In this document: piece by piece, positions 1 to 10,391 of the stretch
How the letters are laid out: the number at the start of each line of letters is the position of its first letter
Position numbering within the stretch: the first letter of the stretch is position 1
DNA from: Gautieria morchelliformis
Lineage: Eukaryota; Basidiomycota; Agaricomycetes; Gomphales; Gomphaceae
Direction: 5' to 3'
Length of the DNA: 64,000 bases
Assembly (NCBI GenBank): GCA_015179125.1
Contig: WHVA01000008.1
Coordinates: 434,001 to 498,000, forward strand
The notes under the pieces: generated by a model
Database searches by the model: none
What the model was told of the DNA's origin: nothing
The model's input: only the letters and a program-made list of their open reading frames with translations
Program-made: the position numbers and the translations under genes

Positions 1-2
1 TG

Positions 3-287
3 CTTGAGCCAGCAGTTCCGAATACAATTCCAAATCGAGAACAACCTCCGCCTCCGCCAGTCATCGTCGACGGAGAACCGGAATATGAGATCTCAGAAAT
101 TCTCAACTCAAAGCTCGACAGACGATACTGCTGCCAACTCCAGTACCTAGTCAAGTGGGCAGGCTATGAAAACACCGACGAAGAGACCTCGTGGATTTCC
201 ATCATGGAACTAGACCACACCTCTGACCTTGTCTCTGATTTCCACAAGTCATATCCTGATAAGCCTGGCCCCATTTCCGCGCCCTAG
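3..287 (+). CDS. Ty3/gypsy integrase C-terminus with chromodomain (partial)
   Basis: The frame is open from the window edge to a TAG at 285-287, giving about 94 residues. It has a proline-rich linker followed by a chromodomain. EYEISEILNSK opens the first strand, YLVKWAGYENTDEETSW is the classic core with its aromatic residues, and a C-terminal helix follows (ELDHTSDLVSDFHKS). In chromoviruses this domain binds modified histone tails and steers integration toward heterochromatin. The ending, with a short PISAP tail, is like that of other basidiomycete gypsy polyproteins. The upstream part of the polyprotein is outside the window. Confidence 0.9.
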   Translation, partial: LEPAVPNTIPNREQPPPPPVIVDGEPEYEISEILNSKLDRRYCCQLQYLVKWAGYENTDEETSWISIMELDHTSDLVSDFHKSYPDKPGPISAP

Positions 288-317
288 TCATTTCCGACCT
301 CATTTCCGATCCCCCAT

Positions 318-325
318 CGTTTTCT
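318..325. repeat. Left 8-bp target-site duplication of the KDZ transposon
   Basis: The sequence CGTTTTCT directly precedes the left inverted repeat and recurs exactly at 11,159-11,166 after the right one. An 8-bp duplication is characteristic of KDZ-type transposons. It fixes both ends of the element. Confidence 0.9.
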
Positions 326-1092
326 CACCTGTAGTGCCCGGTTAGTCATACCTTCTTAGCTAGGGTAACTGGCCTGGTTGCAGAGGCTAAGTAGGTATGT
401 TTTGCAGAGAGGACCAGTACTACGAATAATACTACGTATAATTCTTACTTAGCTACAAAATGTGACTGTGGGTGAGCTATGGACACCTGTCCTACCCGTC
501 GGAACCACATCCAGCGTCTCGGGCCACGTCTCAACTGTTCACGTGACCATCTCCAGCGACTGCCACGTCGCATCAACCACTGCCGCCGTCGTTGCACGCA
601 GCGAGCTCAACCGGAAACTCTCCACAGCTCCAATATTTCCGGATTTTTTAGTGAGTTATGCCTCCTTAAACCTCCAGTATCAAACCCTCTTCCATTGATG
701 CATTTGCTTCACCTGATGCTGCCAGTCTGTCTTCCCCCGTGCAACGTGCAACGACATCTTGCAATTCTTGAAAGATCTCACTGAAGGTTTGTGTGTAACT
801 CTATTGTCCATACCGACACTAACCAACCTGTAGGTATCATTCGCAAACACGCCATGTCAGCCCTTCTCATTTTTATCACAGAGAACGCCGCACTTCCGCA
901 TGGCGGGCCCCAGGACTGTGTGCTGGGGAAGCTCGATCTCGTATTATTTGGCATCACTGGCACACTTCATGGTTATTACAGTGACAATACGCAGGTATGT
1001 TTTCTATTGTGTATCACCATCGCTGTTCCGCTAGCTTACACATTTTGAAGACATTTGCGCTCGAGGTAATTTATATCCTCTCGGCCATTATC
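326..1092 (+). repeat. Left terminal inverted repeat of the KDZ transposon
   Basis: About 767 bp match the reverse complement of 10,392-11,158 with only scattered substitutions. The match ends inside the third intron of the TIR-borne gene, where left and right sequences diverge. TIRs this long are unusual for a cut-and-paste element; here they hold coding exons. Confidence 0.88.
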
Positions 1093-1232
1093 ACTTATTG
1101 ATGCTGTAGCATCACGATCTGGCAGGCGGCACATGGATATTTCGACTTTTGTGACATCCTAAAGGCGGGTCTTATCTACGATGAATATACCAAGTTGCCC
1201 ACAAATGATCGAGTTCGCGTGAAATGTGAATA
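449..1232 (+). CDS. Spliced gene fragment carried in the left TIR (unrecognised protein)
   Basis: Four exons can be chained in one frame. The first runs from ~449 to 651 (VGELWTPVLPVG... to ...STAPIFPDFL), the second from ~731 to 784 (SVFPRATCNDILQFLKDLTE), the third from ~833 to 993 (IIRKHAMSALLIFITENAAL... to ...GYYSDNTQ). A 15-nt exon (TFALE) follows, and the last exon runs from ~1,126 to 1,232, ending ...RVRVKCE and a stop. Introns start GTGAGT, GTTTGT, GTATGT and GTAATT, end in AG, and one has a clear CTAAC-like branch site, so this is real spliced coding sequence. No start codon is seen in frame; the first exon opens right after an AG, so the 5' end was probably cut when the fragment was captured. 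I do not recognise the family. The last exon lies outside the TIR and is absent from the right copy. Confidence 0.55.
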
Positions 1233-1250
1233 AAATCTTTCCGATGCATT

Positions 1251-1870
1251 TCACGTTGGGAGACAAACAATGCATCTAGTCCCAAGGCCATTGCGCTTAA
1301 ATACCGCTTCCCAGCTGAATTCTTCAATCACCAGATCATCAGAATCTGTCCATGCATAGAGGTCCCATGTATCGTCTGTGTCGCCATCATCCTCACTTGG
1401 GCTGGCCTCGCCCCGAACGTCTACCTCCTCCTCATCGCAATCCGCATCAGACTTTACCCAATCCAATACCTCGCTATTCTGCTCGATTTCAGCGGTAAAG
1501 AATCCATAGCAGCATGCGATGGCTACTCCCTGAATATCCTCCATCTCTTCGTAAAACCAGGCCTCACGAGCCAGGTCGTCAGAACGGCGCCGAGCAGCGA
1601 CTTTTATTACAAGGGATGGAAGAGTGTACTGGTTGTTGTCGTCAATCCTAAGTGGGTACACCGAACCCACTCTGCCATAGCCGAGTCGTTCCGGTTCCAA
1701 TGAAACGTGGAGACAGGGGTTACCTGGAGGCGGGAGGTTGGAGGGTGGACGAACAGGTAGAGAGTCCGTCCTCATCGTGCGCGGAACCTCAACGCAGGCG
1801 GGAGTGTGGTGCAGGCCCTGCGCCTTGGTACTCATGGTGAGCGATGCCATACACGAGCCAGGCTTGCGTG
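1251..1870 (-). pseudogene. Captured 5' part of a fungal kinase-like gene
   Basis: The minus strand reads about 200 codons from ATG codons near 1,850. Its core contains LGYGRVGSVY, a glycine-rich-loop-like segment, then LPSLVIKVAARRRSDDLAREAW with the VIK lysine expected of a kinase N-lobe, and FYEEMEDIQGVAIACCYGFF. An acidic stretch and DDLVIEEFSWEAVFKRN follow. This matches my recollection of a large Agaricomycete family of kinase-like proteins. The catalytic loop and C-lobe are missing: the similarity stops near 1,275, and the frame ends at 1,251 by chance sequence. It sits tail-to-tail with the TIR-borne gene and looks like a host gene start caught by the transposon. Confidence 0.6.
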
Positions 1871-2070
1871 GTGAGGAGACCCCGCTTTCCACTGTCTCTT
1901 AGCGGGCTCGGCCAAGTCATTACTGACATTGGAACAATGCTGGTAAGGTCGCTCCAGCGTCTCGAGCCACGGTTCAACTGTTCACGTGACTGTCTCCAGC
2001 AACTGCCACGTCGCATCAACCACTGTCGCCGTCGTTGCACGCAGTAAGCTCAACCAGATTTTTTTATGAG
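1750..2070. repeat. Scrambled internal duplication within the KDZ element
   Basis: Two blocks lie side by side. 1,750-1,945, read on the minus strand, matches 9,760-10,030: the 3' end of the HMG-box-like gene plus the start of the kinase-like gene. The copy here lacks about 100 bp present on the right. 1,946-2,070 repeats 505-660 of the left TIR (the ELNRKLSTAP exon region) in the same direction, with a short deletion. The arrangement suggests a second transposon end was once placed here, or gap repair copied end sequences inward. Confidence 0.7.
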
Positions 2071-2150
2071 CTATGCCTCCCTCTCGAACCTCCCGTATCA
2101 AACTTAACTCAACCATTCACAGTACCGTAAGTAAGCATGGGGGCCTATCC

Positions 2151-5100
2151 ATGAGTACACATAAAATCGGGACGCTACAACGTGCTCAGGAACAAGACGC
2201 TGCCATGGAACGACGCTTACAATATCTCAAAGGTACGTATTTACATATCTACATCATTGACATCTAACGGTTTTTTAGGCCTTACTCATGGGGAACGACG
2301 GCTTCTCCAGGACGTCGAGCCCTACACTCAGGAGCAGGGGCGGCATGTGCTCTCTGATGGGATGGGTGATGATGGTGATGAGGTTCAGTTGGATGATCCG
2401 GAGTGGGAGAATATCGACGCTAGTCATGCGGGAGGGGAGTATGAAGCCTTCCATGAGCTGAGCATGCAGATGAATAAAATTACCGGCAGGTGCATAAGAT
2501 ATATTGAACAACCAGCAAATCTAATGTTACATGTAATCAGGCATAGCACAGCTGACTACCGCACGCGCCGTGACCGCCTCCGCCGCATGGACGAGGCATG
2601 GAAGGAGCATTATGATGGGATATGTGACGCATTTCTTCGGTGAGAGGCTGAAGGGTCGCCTCCATGCTCTGAAGACAATGTCAAGCATACTGTGAGCATC
2701 CTGTGCTTCGATATTCTGAGTGAGTCACCGGGCCAGGAATCCACCTTCATATTAATGTTTACATTATCTTATTCTCTCAGGTCAGACCTTCCGGACTTTT
2801 CAGGCCAATGCTGCAAATGAAAGTGTGAATATCACACTTGCACGCCATGGTTATATCAGGTCCTCCCCCTTCCAACCTGCTCTTGCCTTCTCCTTCTCTG
2901 TCCTGGCCTTGTTCACGCGACTGAGTGCTCGCTGTCCCCAGCTAAGTGTCCAGGCATTTGTCCGGGCACTTTGTGATATCCATAATGTAAGTTAACTTGG
3001 CCTATTTGACTTCTACCTGTTGATCCACAACCTTAGGTTCCTTATCGTCCCTATTTGCGTAACCAGACCCAGGTAGCTATCGATGTCTACTATGAAACTC
3101 AGCAACATGTTAGTGCACGCCTTCAGCAGGCGCTGTCACGTGACACAGACAACTGGTGTGTTCAAAATGCATGCGTCGCTTGTACCTATGTTTTGGCAAA
3201 CGAGCAGCCCCTCAAGTACTCGACGCTCACTACGATGGATGCCAATAACTCCCCTGAAGCGTGTGGAGCGAGTACGCCATGAGCGCAACTCTGTGGATGC
3301 TGGCATCACAGTGGTCAATGTAGAACGAGAAGATGGCCGCTTTTTGTCCAACAGGCACTGCCTAAGTCCCATGGAAGTGGACAAGTACAAAGATGAGGTA
3401 AAAAAACGGCTTCCGCAATCAGATAGAGCTGTAAGTCTGATCTCCCTCTGTTTGTGAATTACACTAACTATATTTCTAGTTGAGCTCAGATGCGAAAGAC
3501 AGCCAGGATACCGCAACTGCTACCCCTGTAGATGGTGAAGACAGTGCCACTCCCTGTGTGGACCGATGGAAGGCTGCAGCAGAATATTCAAGCAAGTCTA
3601 TGTGGGGTGTGTTTGATGAAACTGGAGTTTTCGTTGCTCTATGCCGCCATGGCACCCTCCTCCTTATGTGTGACATGATAAAAAGTGGAGAGTTGTAAGT
3701 CATATACTTCTTTTCCCATATAACTACTTGATCTGCGACCAGGGCTAAGTATCCCCTTGCCATCATCAATCGGCTTATGGAGAACTTTGGGCCCCACCAG
3801 CTCACCGGCTATGACATAGGTTGCAGCTTTGCAAAGATGGCTAATAACACAGTGATTACAGGGCCCGAGATTCGCAAGTGCGGTCATGAATTTATATGTG
3901 GCTCTTTTCATGGCCATGCACACTGTCGGCTCTGCCAACTTGATTGGCACCTACTCTACCGGGAAGGGTGTGGTTTAGAAGATTTTGAAGGGTGTGAGCG
4001 TGCTTTTTATGAATCAAATGCACTTGCTCGAAGGACCCGATATGCTAGCAAATTTCATCGGCAGCAGGAAATTCAGCAGCATTTTGAACGATGGAATGCT
4101 GACAAACATGAGACTCTGAGTAAGTGCAAAGTTTATTTCATACAAATTCCCAGTTAACATTCATGTAAGGTCGGTTCTTCTATAACAATTGGACACAGGC
4201 ATTGCGTAACCTCCAGACTCTCCCAGACCAACTTGAAGAAGCTAAACACATGCTTGGTATCACATCTGACAGTGTGTTCACCGAGTGGAGACGTGAAGAG
4301 AAGGCATACCTTATCAGTTTGGAGAAGGAACCACCGGCCGACATTCTGAAGATCCAGTACTTGGAGACTCTGAAGAAACTACATGCTGCAGAGTAGGTGG
4401 ATGTTTTTTGGCACTTGTCAGCAACTCACCATAGCTGCAGGAAGGCTCTGGATGCAATATCCAGTCAGTGGCGCCACACACCAGCTACTAACCTTCGGCA
4501 GGTCACATTTTATCGTTCAGACTGGCAAAGTACAAGTTGGATCGAAAGTGCACGTATCTCTGGCCTTGACAGTGTCCTTCTCCTTCAAAAAGTGGTGGAT
4601 GACCTGGAGATCAAGCTTGATATTGACCGTCGATGGGAGCCAGGCAGTGAGGAGTGGAAGCATTGGGAGGACTACCTCGTGAAGCGTGAGTATCACCGAG
4701 CAGTCGATGTACTGGAAGGATTAGTGGTGTCTCGACTCTTTGAACTCACCAAGATGATTCAGTCTGAAACAGGTAGGTAGATTAGGTTGTTTGCATTCAG
4801 CCTGGGGTACTAAGCATGTATCAGGTTATAAATTGAGGGTAAAGATTGCAAATGCCCTTAAAACTCGGTCAGCAGCAATCCGGACAGTGATCATGCACTA
4901 TAATGAAGCAGCAATGAGGTTATCTACACCCCGGCCACCACTGGATACTAAAACAGTCTTAGAATATGTGTTCCTCACTGAATTTGACTTGCTTCGGGAC
5001 TCGCGGCATCAAGTTCAAGACAGACCATGGTCTCGGCCTGCGGAGCGCATAGCTATGACACACTGGTTCAAGATACAGCGGTCGCAGGAAGAGTTGGACC

Positions 5101-5519
5101 GAGTTGTTATTGAAACTTGCCGCCTCAAAACATGGATGCATGATGAGGAGGTAGCACTACAAAGGGCCATTGAGAATCTGGAGGGAAATGACCCCTCACT
5201 TGCCCATCAGCTGCAGAAGAAACTGACCTACGTTATGGCAGTAAATGAAGTCCATAGAGCTATGCTCAAACGCATCCAGAGATCACCCCTTTGGAGTGGT
5301 CCACAGGGTGTGGGTGTGCACCTCCACCCTGAAGCCCAGTCTGAGTCTCTGATGAGTCCTGACCAAGAGAATGAGGATGAGGTAGTGGAGCATGACCTCA
5401 GTTCTGAAAATGGGGAAAATGATGATGACCTAGGGGAAGATGACAGCCAGACAGGCCCTGGAGCAATGTATGTTGTCTGGAATGTATTGGCTGACAGCAC
5501 CCAGCCACACATGAATTAG
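2151..5519 (+). CDS. KDZ transposase
   Basis: This gene encodes the DDE-type enzyme that moves the element. Exons begin at ATG 2,151; clear introns are 2,233-2,278 and 2,490-2,540, with more near 2,640-2,780, 2,987-3,036, 3,430-3,480, 3,697-3,742, 4,121-4,170 and 4,772-4,830. Family landmarks in order: RRLQYLKGLTHGERRLL, a RRMDEAWKEHYDGICDAFLR helix, ITLARHGYIRSSPFQPALAFS, the first acidic motif MDANNSPKRV, then WGVFDETGVFVALCRHGTLL, CDMIKSGELAKYPLA and GYDIGCSF, and last FICGSFHGHAHCRLCQLDWH with GLEDFEGCERAF. The C-terminus is acidic (DQENEDEVVEHD). One in-frame TAG lies at 4,394-4,396 after LKKLHAAE, with the matching frame continuing; it is either a nonsense change or part of an intron I cannot place. 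The + strand position just inside the left end is typical. Confidence 0.88.
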
Positions 5520-6180
5520 TTGTATGATCTCAAATACACATGTTCTTCTCATTGTATGCATACACTGACATTGTGTGCATTGTGTATTAAGTGTGCCTAC
5601 AGTTCTCAAGTTTGAACATCAACCACAATATGTAGCCAGTAGGGATCTGAACTGATGATTTAGAATTGCCTCACCCCCAGAGGAATGAACACACCACAGA
5701 TTGATGGTTGCTACTCTGGTGAGGCAGACTTTGACGCCCTTTCAATCAGTACAACTGACATTTGATGTGGTAATTGAATTCCATACCTCTGATACCCAGT
5801 CAATATTTCATGTGCATGCTAAGCATGCAATTGAATAATGTACCGGAAGCAGTGCACTGGCTGATCAAATTAATAGAATGGAGAAACCATGTAAGTACAT
5901 GGCATATATGCAATGTGACACGGTCACTGTAGGACAGTCAACTAATACAAGTAGAGCCTTTGTGGTAGATTTGAGTATATACATGGATATAATAGTATGA
6001 CAATCGGCTAAACAAAAGTAGAGATCCTTACACACTCCATGCTCATGACGCTGTTAGTCACTAGTGGCACGTACACAGGTCGAGCCATTGCGCACAAGAG
6101 GCGCGTGAGAATCGAAAATAAATATGTCGGTCCCATTACAGTACAGTAAAGTAATATTGTAGACATAGTATGTCTTGGTG
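5520..6180. other. KDZ internal spacer, no gene seen
   Basis: This ~660-bp AT-rich stretch lies between the convergent 3' ends of the transposase and the minus-strand cargo gene. No ORF or repeat could be supported; it probably holds the two transcripts' 3' ends. Confidence 0.6.
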
Positions 6181-7978
6181 CTAGCAAATATCAGGCCGAC
6201 CCTTGGCAGGCTCTACTCTGCCTTGGACTTTGGTCTGTGATGCAGGCTTGGGCTTCGCAATGAGGAACTGATCCATTTTCCCTGTCTTCGTACACAACGT
6301 CTCCAGCACCGCATGGCGCTGGTATATAAGTCGCTTGTGCAGCCTGTTGATGGCCTCCTTCGTTTTGGTGCGATCCATGTGCGCCGCCCGATCATCCACT
6401 AATGACTCGGAGGACTAAGGATTTAGTGTTGAACTAACATAAAAAGTTTAATAGCATTAAGTACATACCAGTCTTCCCGTTCATCTGCTCGAGTGCTTCA
6501 TACACATTTCTAGTCAAGACACTGCCGCTGCCGTTGGCATGGCGTACGTACGCATCGACGTCCGTCATGGCCACTGAGAGTATGTTGATGAGGGCGCCAA
6601 GGTGTTGGTAGTCTGTGTTGGGCGTCACTCCGAGTTTCACGACGCCAGGAGCGGTCTTGGAAAATAAATCGAGCATCAATTGGATAGGCGGGACATCTGA
6701 ACAGGTGTGGAAGGTGTGCAGGTCACCTCCGAGCATCGCCCATGCGATCCAGCGCCGTACACGCCCTGAGCTAGCGCTACACCCAGGCAGGAGCGCAAGA
6801 AGGCGTAGCTGGAGATCAGGCGTGAATGCCATTTCTTTCGTGACGCGCAAGACGAATTTACAGGTATTGAGCTCGACGGTGCGGGTCACGGTTGGGCTTG
6901 CGAGAATGGCTTCGATTGCGGAGACGGCGTCTTGCTGGAGTTCGGGGACCGCAGACGGGTCTAGGGAGAGGAGAAGAAAAATAGATACAATGGAAGGTAT
7001 TGCCGTGGGGTCTATGCTTTGGGAGCTAGCTCAAACAAAGTGTCAGATGTAAACCGAGGCAGAGTAGTACAAACACATTACAGACCAACTGAGCACCTCA
7101 AGCATAGAAAAGAAACGGCACAACATCTCCGCTTTCAGTTCCAAACTCATACCCGTGGGAGACACCATGGCATCCGCCTCAGCTCCAAACGCTGCAGCGA
7201 CTTGCGTATTCATGCCGAGCTTGATGAGTGGTGTGAGGAGGCGCGTGGGGCTAAGGTATGGACGGGCCAATGCTGCCATGGAGCAAACCTCGCGATGCAA
7301 CAGCAACAAAGATCGATAAGCTGACAGCGAGAGATCTCGACATGCCGTGGACATGGCTGCATTCGCAAAAGTAAGCAACGGAAAGGCAATAACATAGAGG
7401 GCCTACCTGCGGCAAAGAGCCAGTCCAAAAGTGGAGCTGAAATTGGGGCAGATGCGAGAGCGCCAGAATCCAGCAGATGGGAGGCAACCTCATACTCTGA
7501 CATAGCAACCATGAACAATTGAAATATCAAACAAAATGTGTCCTATACCCTTGCGGTTCATCGCATCGTTCAAGGCAGTCAAAAGAGGGTGGCAGGAGTT
7601 TGGCGCCACCAAATCGGGAACGGTGTCATTATCACCCTGCTAATAAAACATTTTAACGCTAGTGTGAGAACTCATGAGGAAGGTGGTCACCTTGACGTCT
7701 TTACTCCAAAACAAAACATCACTTTGCTTCTCCTCTGTGTTGCTCTTCTTTTTGCGATCGCTGTTCAGAATCTTTCCTGCCGCTTTGGCCCCCTTCTTAC
7801 CAAGCCATTCTTTCTCATCATCATCCTGTCCAGTTGACAAGGTGGCCGACGGAGGCGTCGAGCTGGCTGTACGGCTGGCCCTGTCCGAACCATGGTGCGA
7901 CGGCTGCGGGAGAGAGTGTGTGTCAGTGCGGGGAGGAAGACTCGGAGGGCGGCGAGGCGCGTGCGTGCATATGGGCAT
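6181..7978 (-). CDS. Multi-exon cargo gene, unrecognised helical protein
   Basis: Read on the minus strand, at least six exons chain in frame. The first (7,978 to ~7,685) is low-complexity and basic, ending WLGKKGAKAAGKILNSDRKK...FWSKDVK. The next reads GDNDTVPDLVAPNSCHPLLTALND... to MNRK, then EYEVASHLLDSGALASAPIS... to LLDWLFAA, then AMSTACRDLSLSAYRSLLLL... to FFSMLEVL. The exon 6,960-6,469 (DPSAVPELQQDAVSAIEAIL... to EQMNGKT) and 6,414-6,181 (SLVDDRAAHMDRTKTKEAIN... to GRPDIC, stop) complete it. Introns are 48-60 nt with GT-AG ends. The product is rich in alternating leucine helices, like a helical-repeat protein. A distant likeness to the SMC5/6-linked CANIN/SLF2 type crossed my mind but is unverified. 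Nothing looks broken. The first ATG of the first exon was taken as the start. Confidence 0.6.
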
Positions 7979-8416
7979 GGGTGATCACGAATTGGCCTGC
8001 AGGCAGGTAGTTACAGGAGTTTAGTATCATACCTGAGGGTGGGCCATGTGCCTTGCCGCAAGGCAAGGACACCATCTCTGGCTATAAATGTGCTTCAGAA
8101 AGGCCGTCTGGCGGTGAAATATAGCTATCGGAATGTATAACATACCTTGTTCCTACTGAAGGGATGAGTGGGGCTAGTATCGATAGAGATTGAACGCACG
8201 AACAGCCGCAGGACTATAGCACTGAGCACCATCCGAGCCAGTGAGTGTCTATACAATAAATAGTCATAACCTACGTACCACTGTATATTCAGAGCCTGCA
8301 GACAGGCAAGGTTGATGGATGTCGCTGAACTACCGTAATAAAGGGCTTACAGTAAACGCAGTGAGAGTTTTTTCTGAGTCACATGACCCCAAACATTGTT
8401 TTTTCTTCTCTATCCA
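7979..8416. other. Divergent intergenic region inside the KDZ element
   Basis: About 440 bp lie between the divergent minus-strand cargo gene and the plus-strand HMG-box-like gene. No gene is seen; it is the natural place for a shared bidirectional promoter. A possible extra upstream exon for the minus gene (ATG near 8,047 followed by a GT-AG intron) is out of frame with a downstream stop and was not used. Confidence 0.5.
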
Positions 8417-9868
8417 ATGCTTACCACCCTCCAGCGGCTTGCTGTAAAATGCAAGACACTCCGTCAAGCTCATGTGCAGCGAAAGAAGCGTACCCAGATA
8501 TCCCGTGCCGAACGAAGGAAATGTGCCCTCCACAGAGCTGCCAAGAGGGCTGCCATAGAAGCCGACATTAAAGAAGCCTGGGATGCACAGGACAAATTGG
8601 CCAAACATTTGGCCATGAAGCATGGCATCAAGGTTGAGTCCATGCAAGCTAGGCTAACACGTCATGCTACGACTAAGTATGGTCGTCATACGCGAAAGGC
8701 TTCGTCCTGGAATGCATTTCTTCATTTTCACAGCAAGGAAGTCAATCAAGGTATTTACGTGTATGACATCAGACATGGGCAGCTACTTATGACCATTTCT
8801 CAGACCTGCCACCTGGCCAAAAGGCACGGCTTGTTGAGTTACAGAGCATGGGTAGTCGCGCAGCATGGCAGAAACTCACCAAAGCCGACAAAGAAGATCT
8901 GGTCAAGATACTAGAAAAGACAAGGGAGAGGTCAGCAAAGGGGATACGAGGACATGGGCTCGCAGAGATAAGCGATGTAAGACATGCGCTCAATCGAATG
9001 GAGGAAGAGGCAACGGTTTCATATATAATATACCTTTATCAATGCACTGACATCGTGTCTTGTAGCTAAAGGCTTTGCGTGCGCGATGCACAACATCGTC
9101 TTTAGCTGTGACTGTTCCCTCGAAGCCTGGGCTGGCCATTGGACCATCATATTATGCTGATGAGGTGTCAGAACGCTTCATGGAGATGGTGTATGGGGTG
9201 TCATGGATAGATTTTGTGACGAAGTTCAATGGTTTTGCAACTGCAGGGATCCGAGGTAAGCACATGATAGGTTTCAACCTAAAGCAATGGCGGCTTCCCA
9301 TGACTTGACAGGTGTGGGCAAGAACCAGAATGAAAGGGTCTGTATTTTGAAGACACACTGTGTCAGGGTAATCAGGAACGTACTCCGTAAGTCATGGCAC
9401 ATGTTTGTGACGCCGGCTCACATGCAAGGACCAGGGCAAATAACTGGGGATCCAGAAGCTGAGATGTCATATGCAAGGTATGAAAGTGGCATTGTAGACC
9501 GTTACCAGGTGGTCATGGAAGGATGGCCACTGGAAGGATATATCAGAAGTCCATGCAAGATTGGTACTATGAAGGCATTAGAGAGGCTGACCAATGCCCT
9601 TGAGGGCAGCAAAGATGTTGCACCAACATGCCGGTTCCGCAGACTTTCAGACAAGGAGTATGCTGCGCACAAGGTAGGCCGCGAAGCGAACAGCGGTGCA
9701 GGCAATGATCGCCCTCGCAAGGAGCATGCCGATAAAGGGTTAGCACGGAGACCTTGTGCCAATGTCAGCAATGACTTGGCCGAGCCCGCTAAGAGACAGC
9801 GGAAAGCGGGGTCTCATGTCAAGAGCAAACATATAGTTGACAGTAGCGAGAGCGAGCATGAGAATTGA
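8417..9868 (+). CDS. Basic, HMG-box-like KDZ-associated protein
   Basis: Exon one starts MLTTLQRLAVKCKTLRQAHV and is strongly basic and coiled (RRKCALHRAAKRAAIEADIK). It then reads SSWNAFLHFHSKEVNQ and, after an intron at 8,751-8,810, DLPPGQKARLVELQ, AAWQKLTKADKEDLVKIL and ISDVRHALNRMEEE. The WNAF...W.KLT..DK pattern resembles an HMG box. Later exons read LKALRARCTTSSLAVTVPSK... to FNGFATAGIR and, after an intron at ~9,255-9,311, VGKNQNERVCILKTHCVRVI and a tail ending ...DSSESEHEN and TGA. Intron calls are by eye. From memory, proteins of this build are common in Agaricomycete genomes and often sit near transposons. A DNA-binding role assisting the transposase is inference. The 3' end of this gene is duplicated, inverted, at ~1,880-1,945. 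Confidence 0.6.
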
Positions 9869-10391
9869 GCCAGAGTAATTACAAAGATTCTATAATTTTA
9901 AAATTCTAGCTGACTTACGACCACCATGCGAGCCTGGCTCGTGTATGGCATCGCTCACCATGAGTACCAACGCGCAGGGCCTGCACCGCATTACCGCCTG
10001 CGTCGAAGTTCCGCGCACGATGAGGATGGACTGGCCAACGATGGGGAGCACAACACAGGCGGCGGCGTCAGGCCCAGCCCACAAAGCACCGGTGGGATTT
10101 CCGGGCACGTCCTCGCAGAGACACTCGGTTGTTCGGAACACGGCTTTCTGTTCAGCGGCGGACAGGTTAGCGTGGAGGGGGAATGTTTCGGTCGGTCCGA
10201 GACAAGGCGAGCTCTTCTGAGAGTCAATACACTGTGCTGCCATATGCGGTGCTCCAGGTACATCAACTCCTGCGTTACGTTGCGTATGCATCCTCACGAC
10301 CCGCTAGTTAATTACTCACATGCCCACATGTCCAGATGTTCCGATGGAATACTTGATTCCTTGAGTGCGAAGGAAGGCTTAAGACAAATAA
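9869..10391. other. Right subterminal region: second copy of the kinase-like gene start, coding on either strand unresolved
   Basis: The plus strand from 9,945 reads MASLTMSTNAQGLHRITACV and on to EVPRTMR, matching the start of the captured kinase-like gene on the left, then diverges into unrelated sequence. The opposite strand is also open (10,297 to 9,890) and protein-like, with GPDAAACVVLPIVGQSILIV then RGTSTQA, and lies downstream of the minus-strand TIR gene. Sequence alone does not say which strand is the gene. Confidence 0.4.

Noticed and set aside
462-698. The left TIR frame as a stand-alone unspliced gene
   Set aside because: The frame runs past a strong GTGAGT donor at 652, and the spliced chain continues in frame into recognisable downstream exons in both TIR copies.
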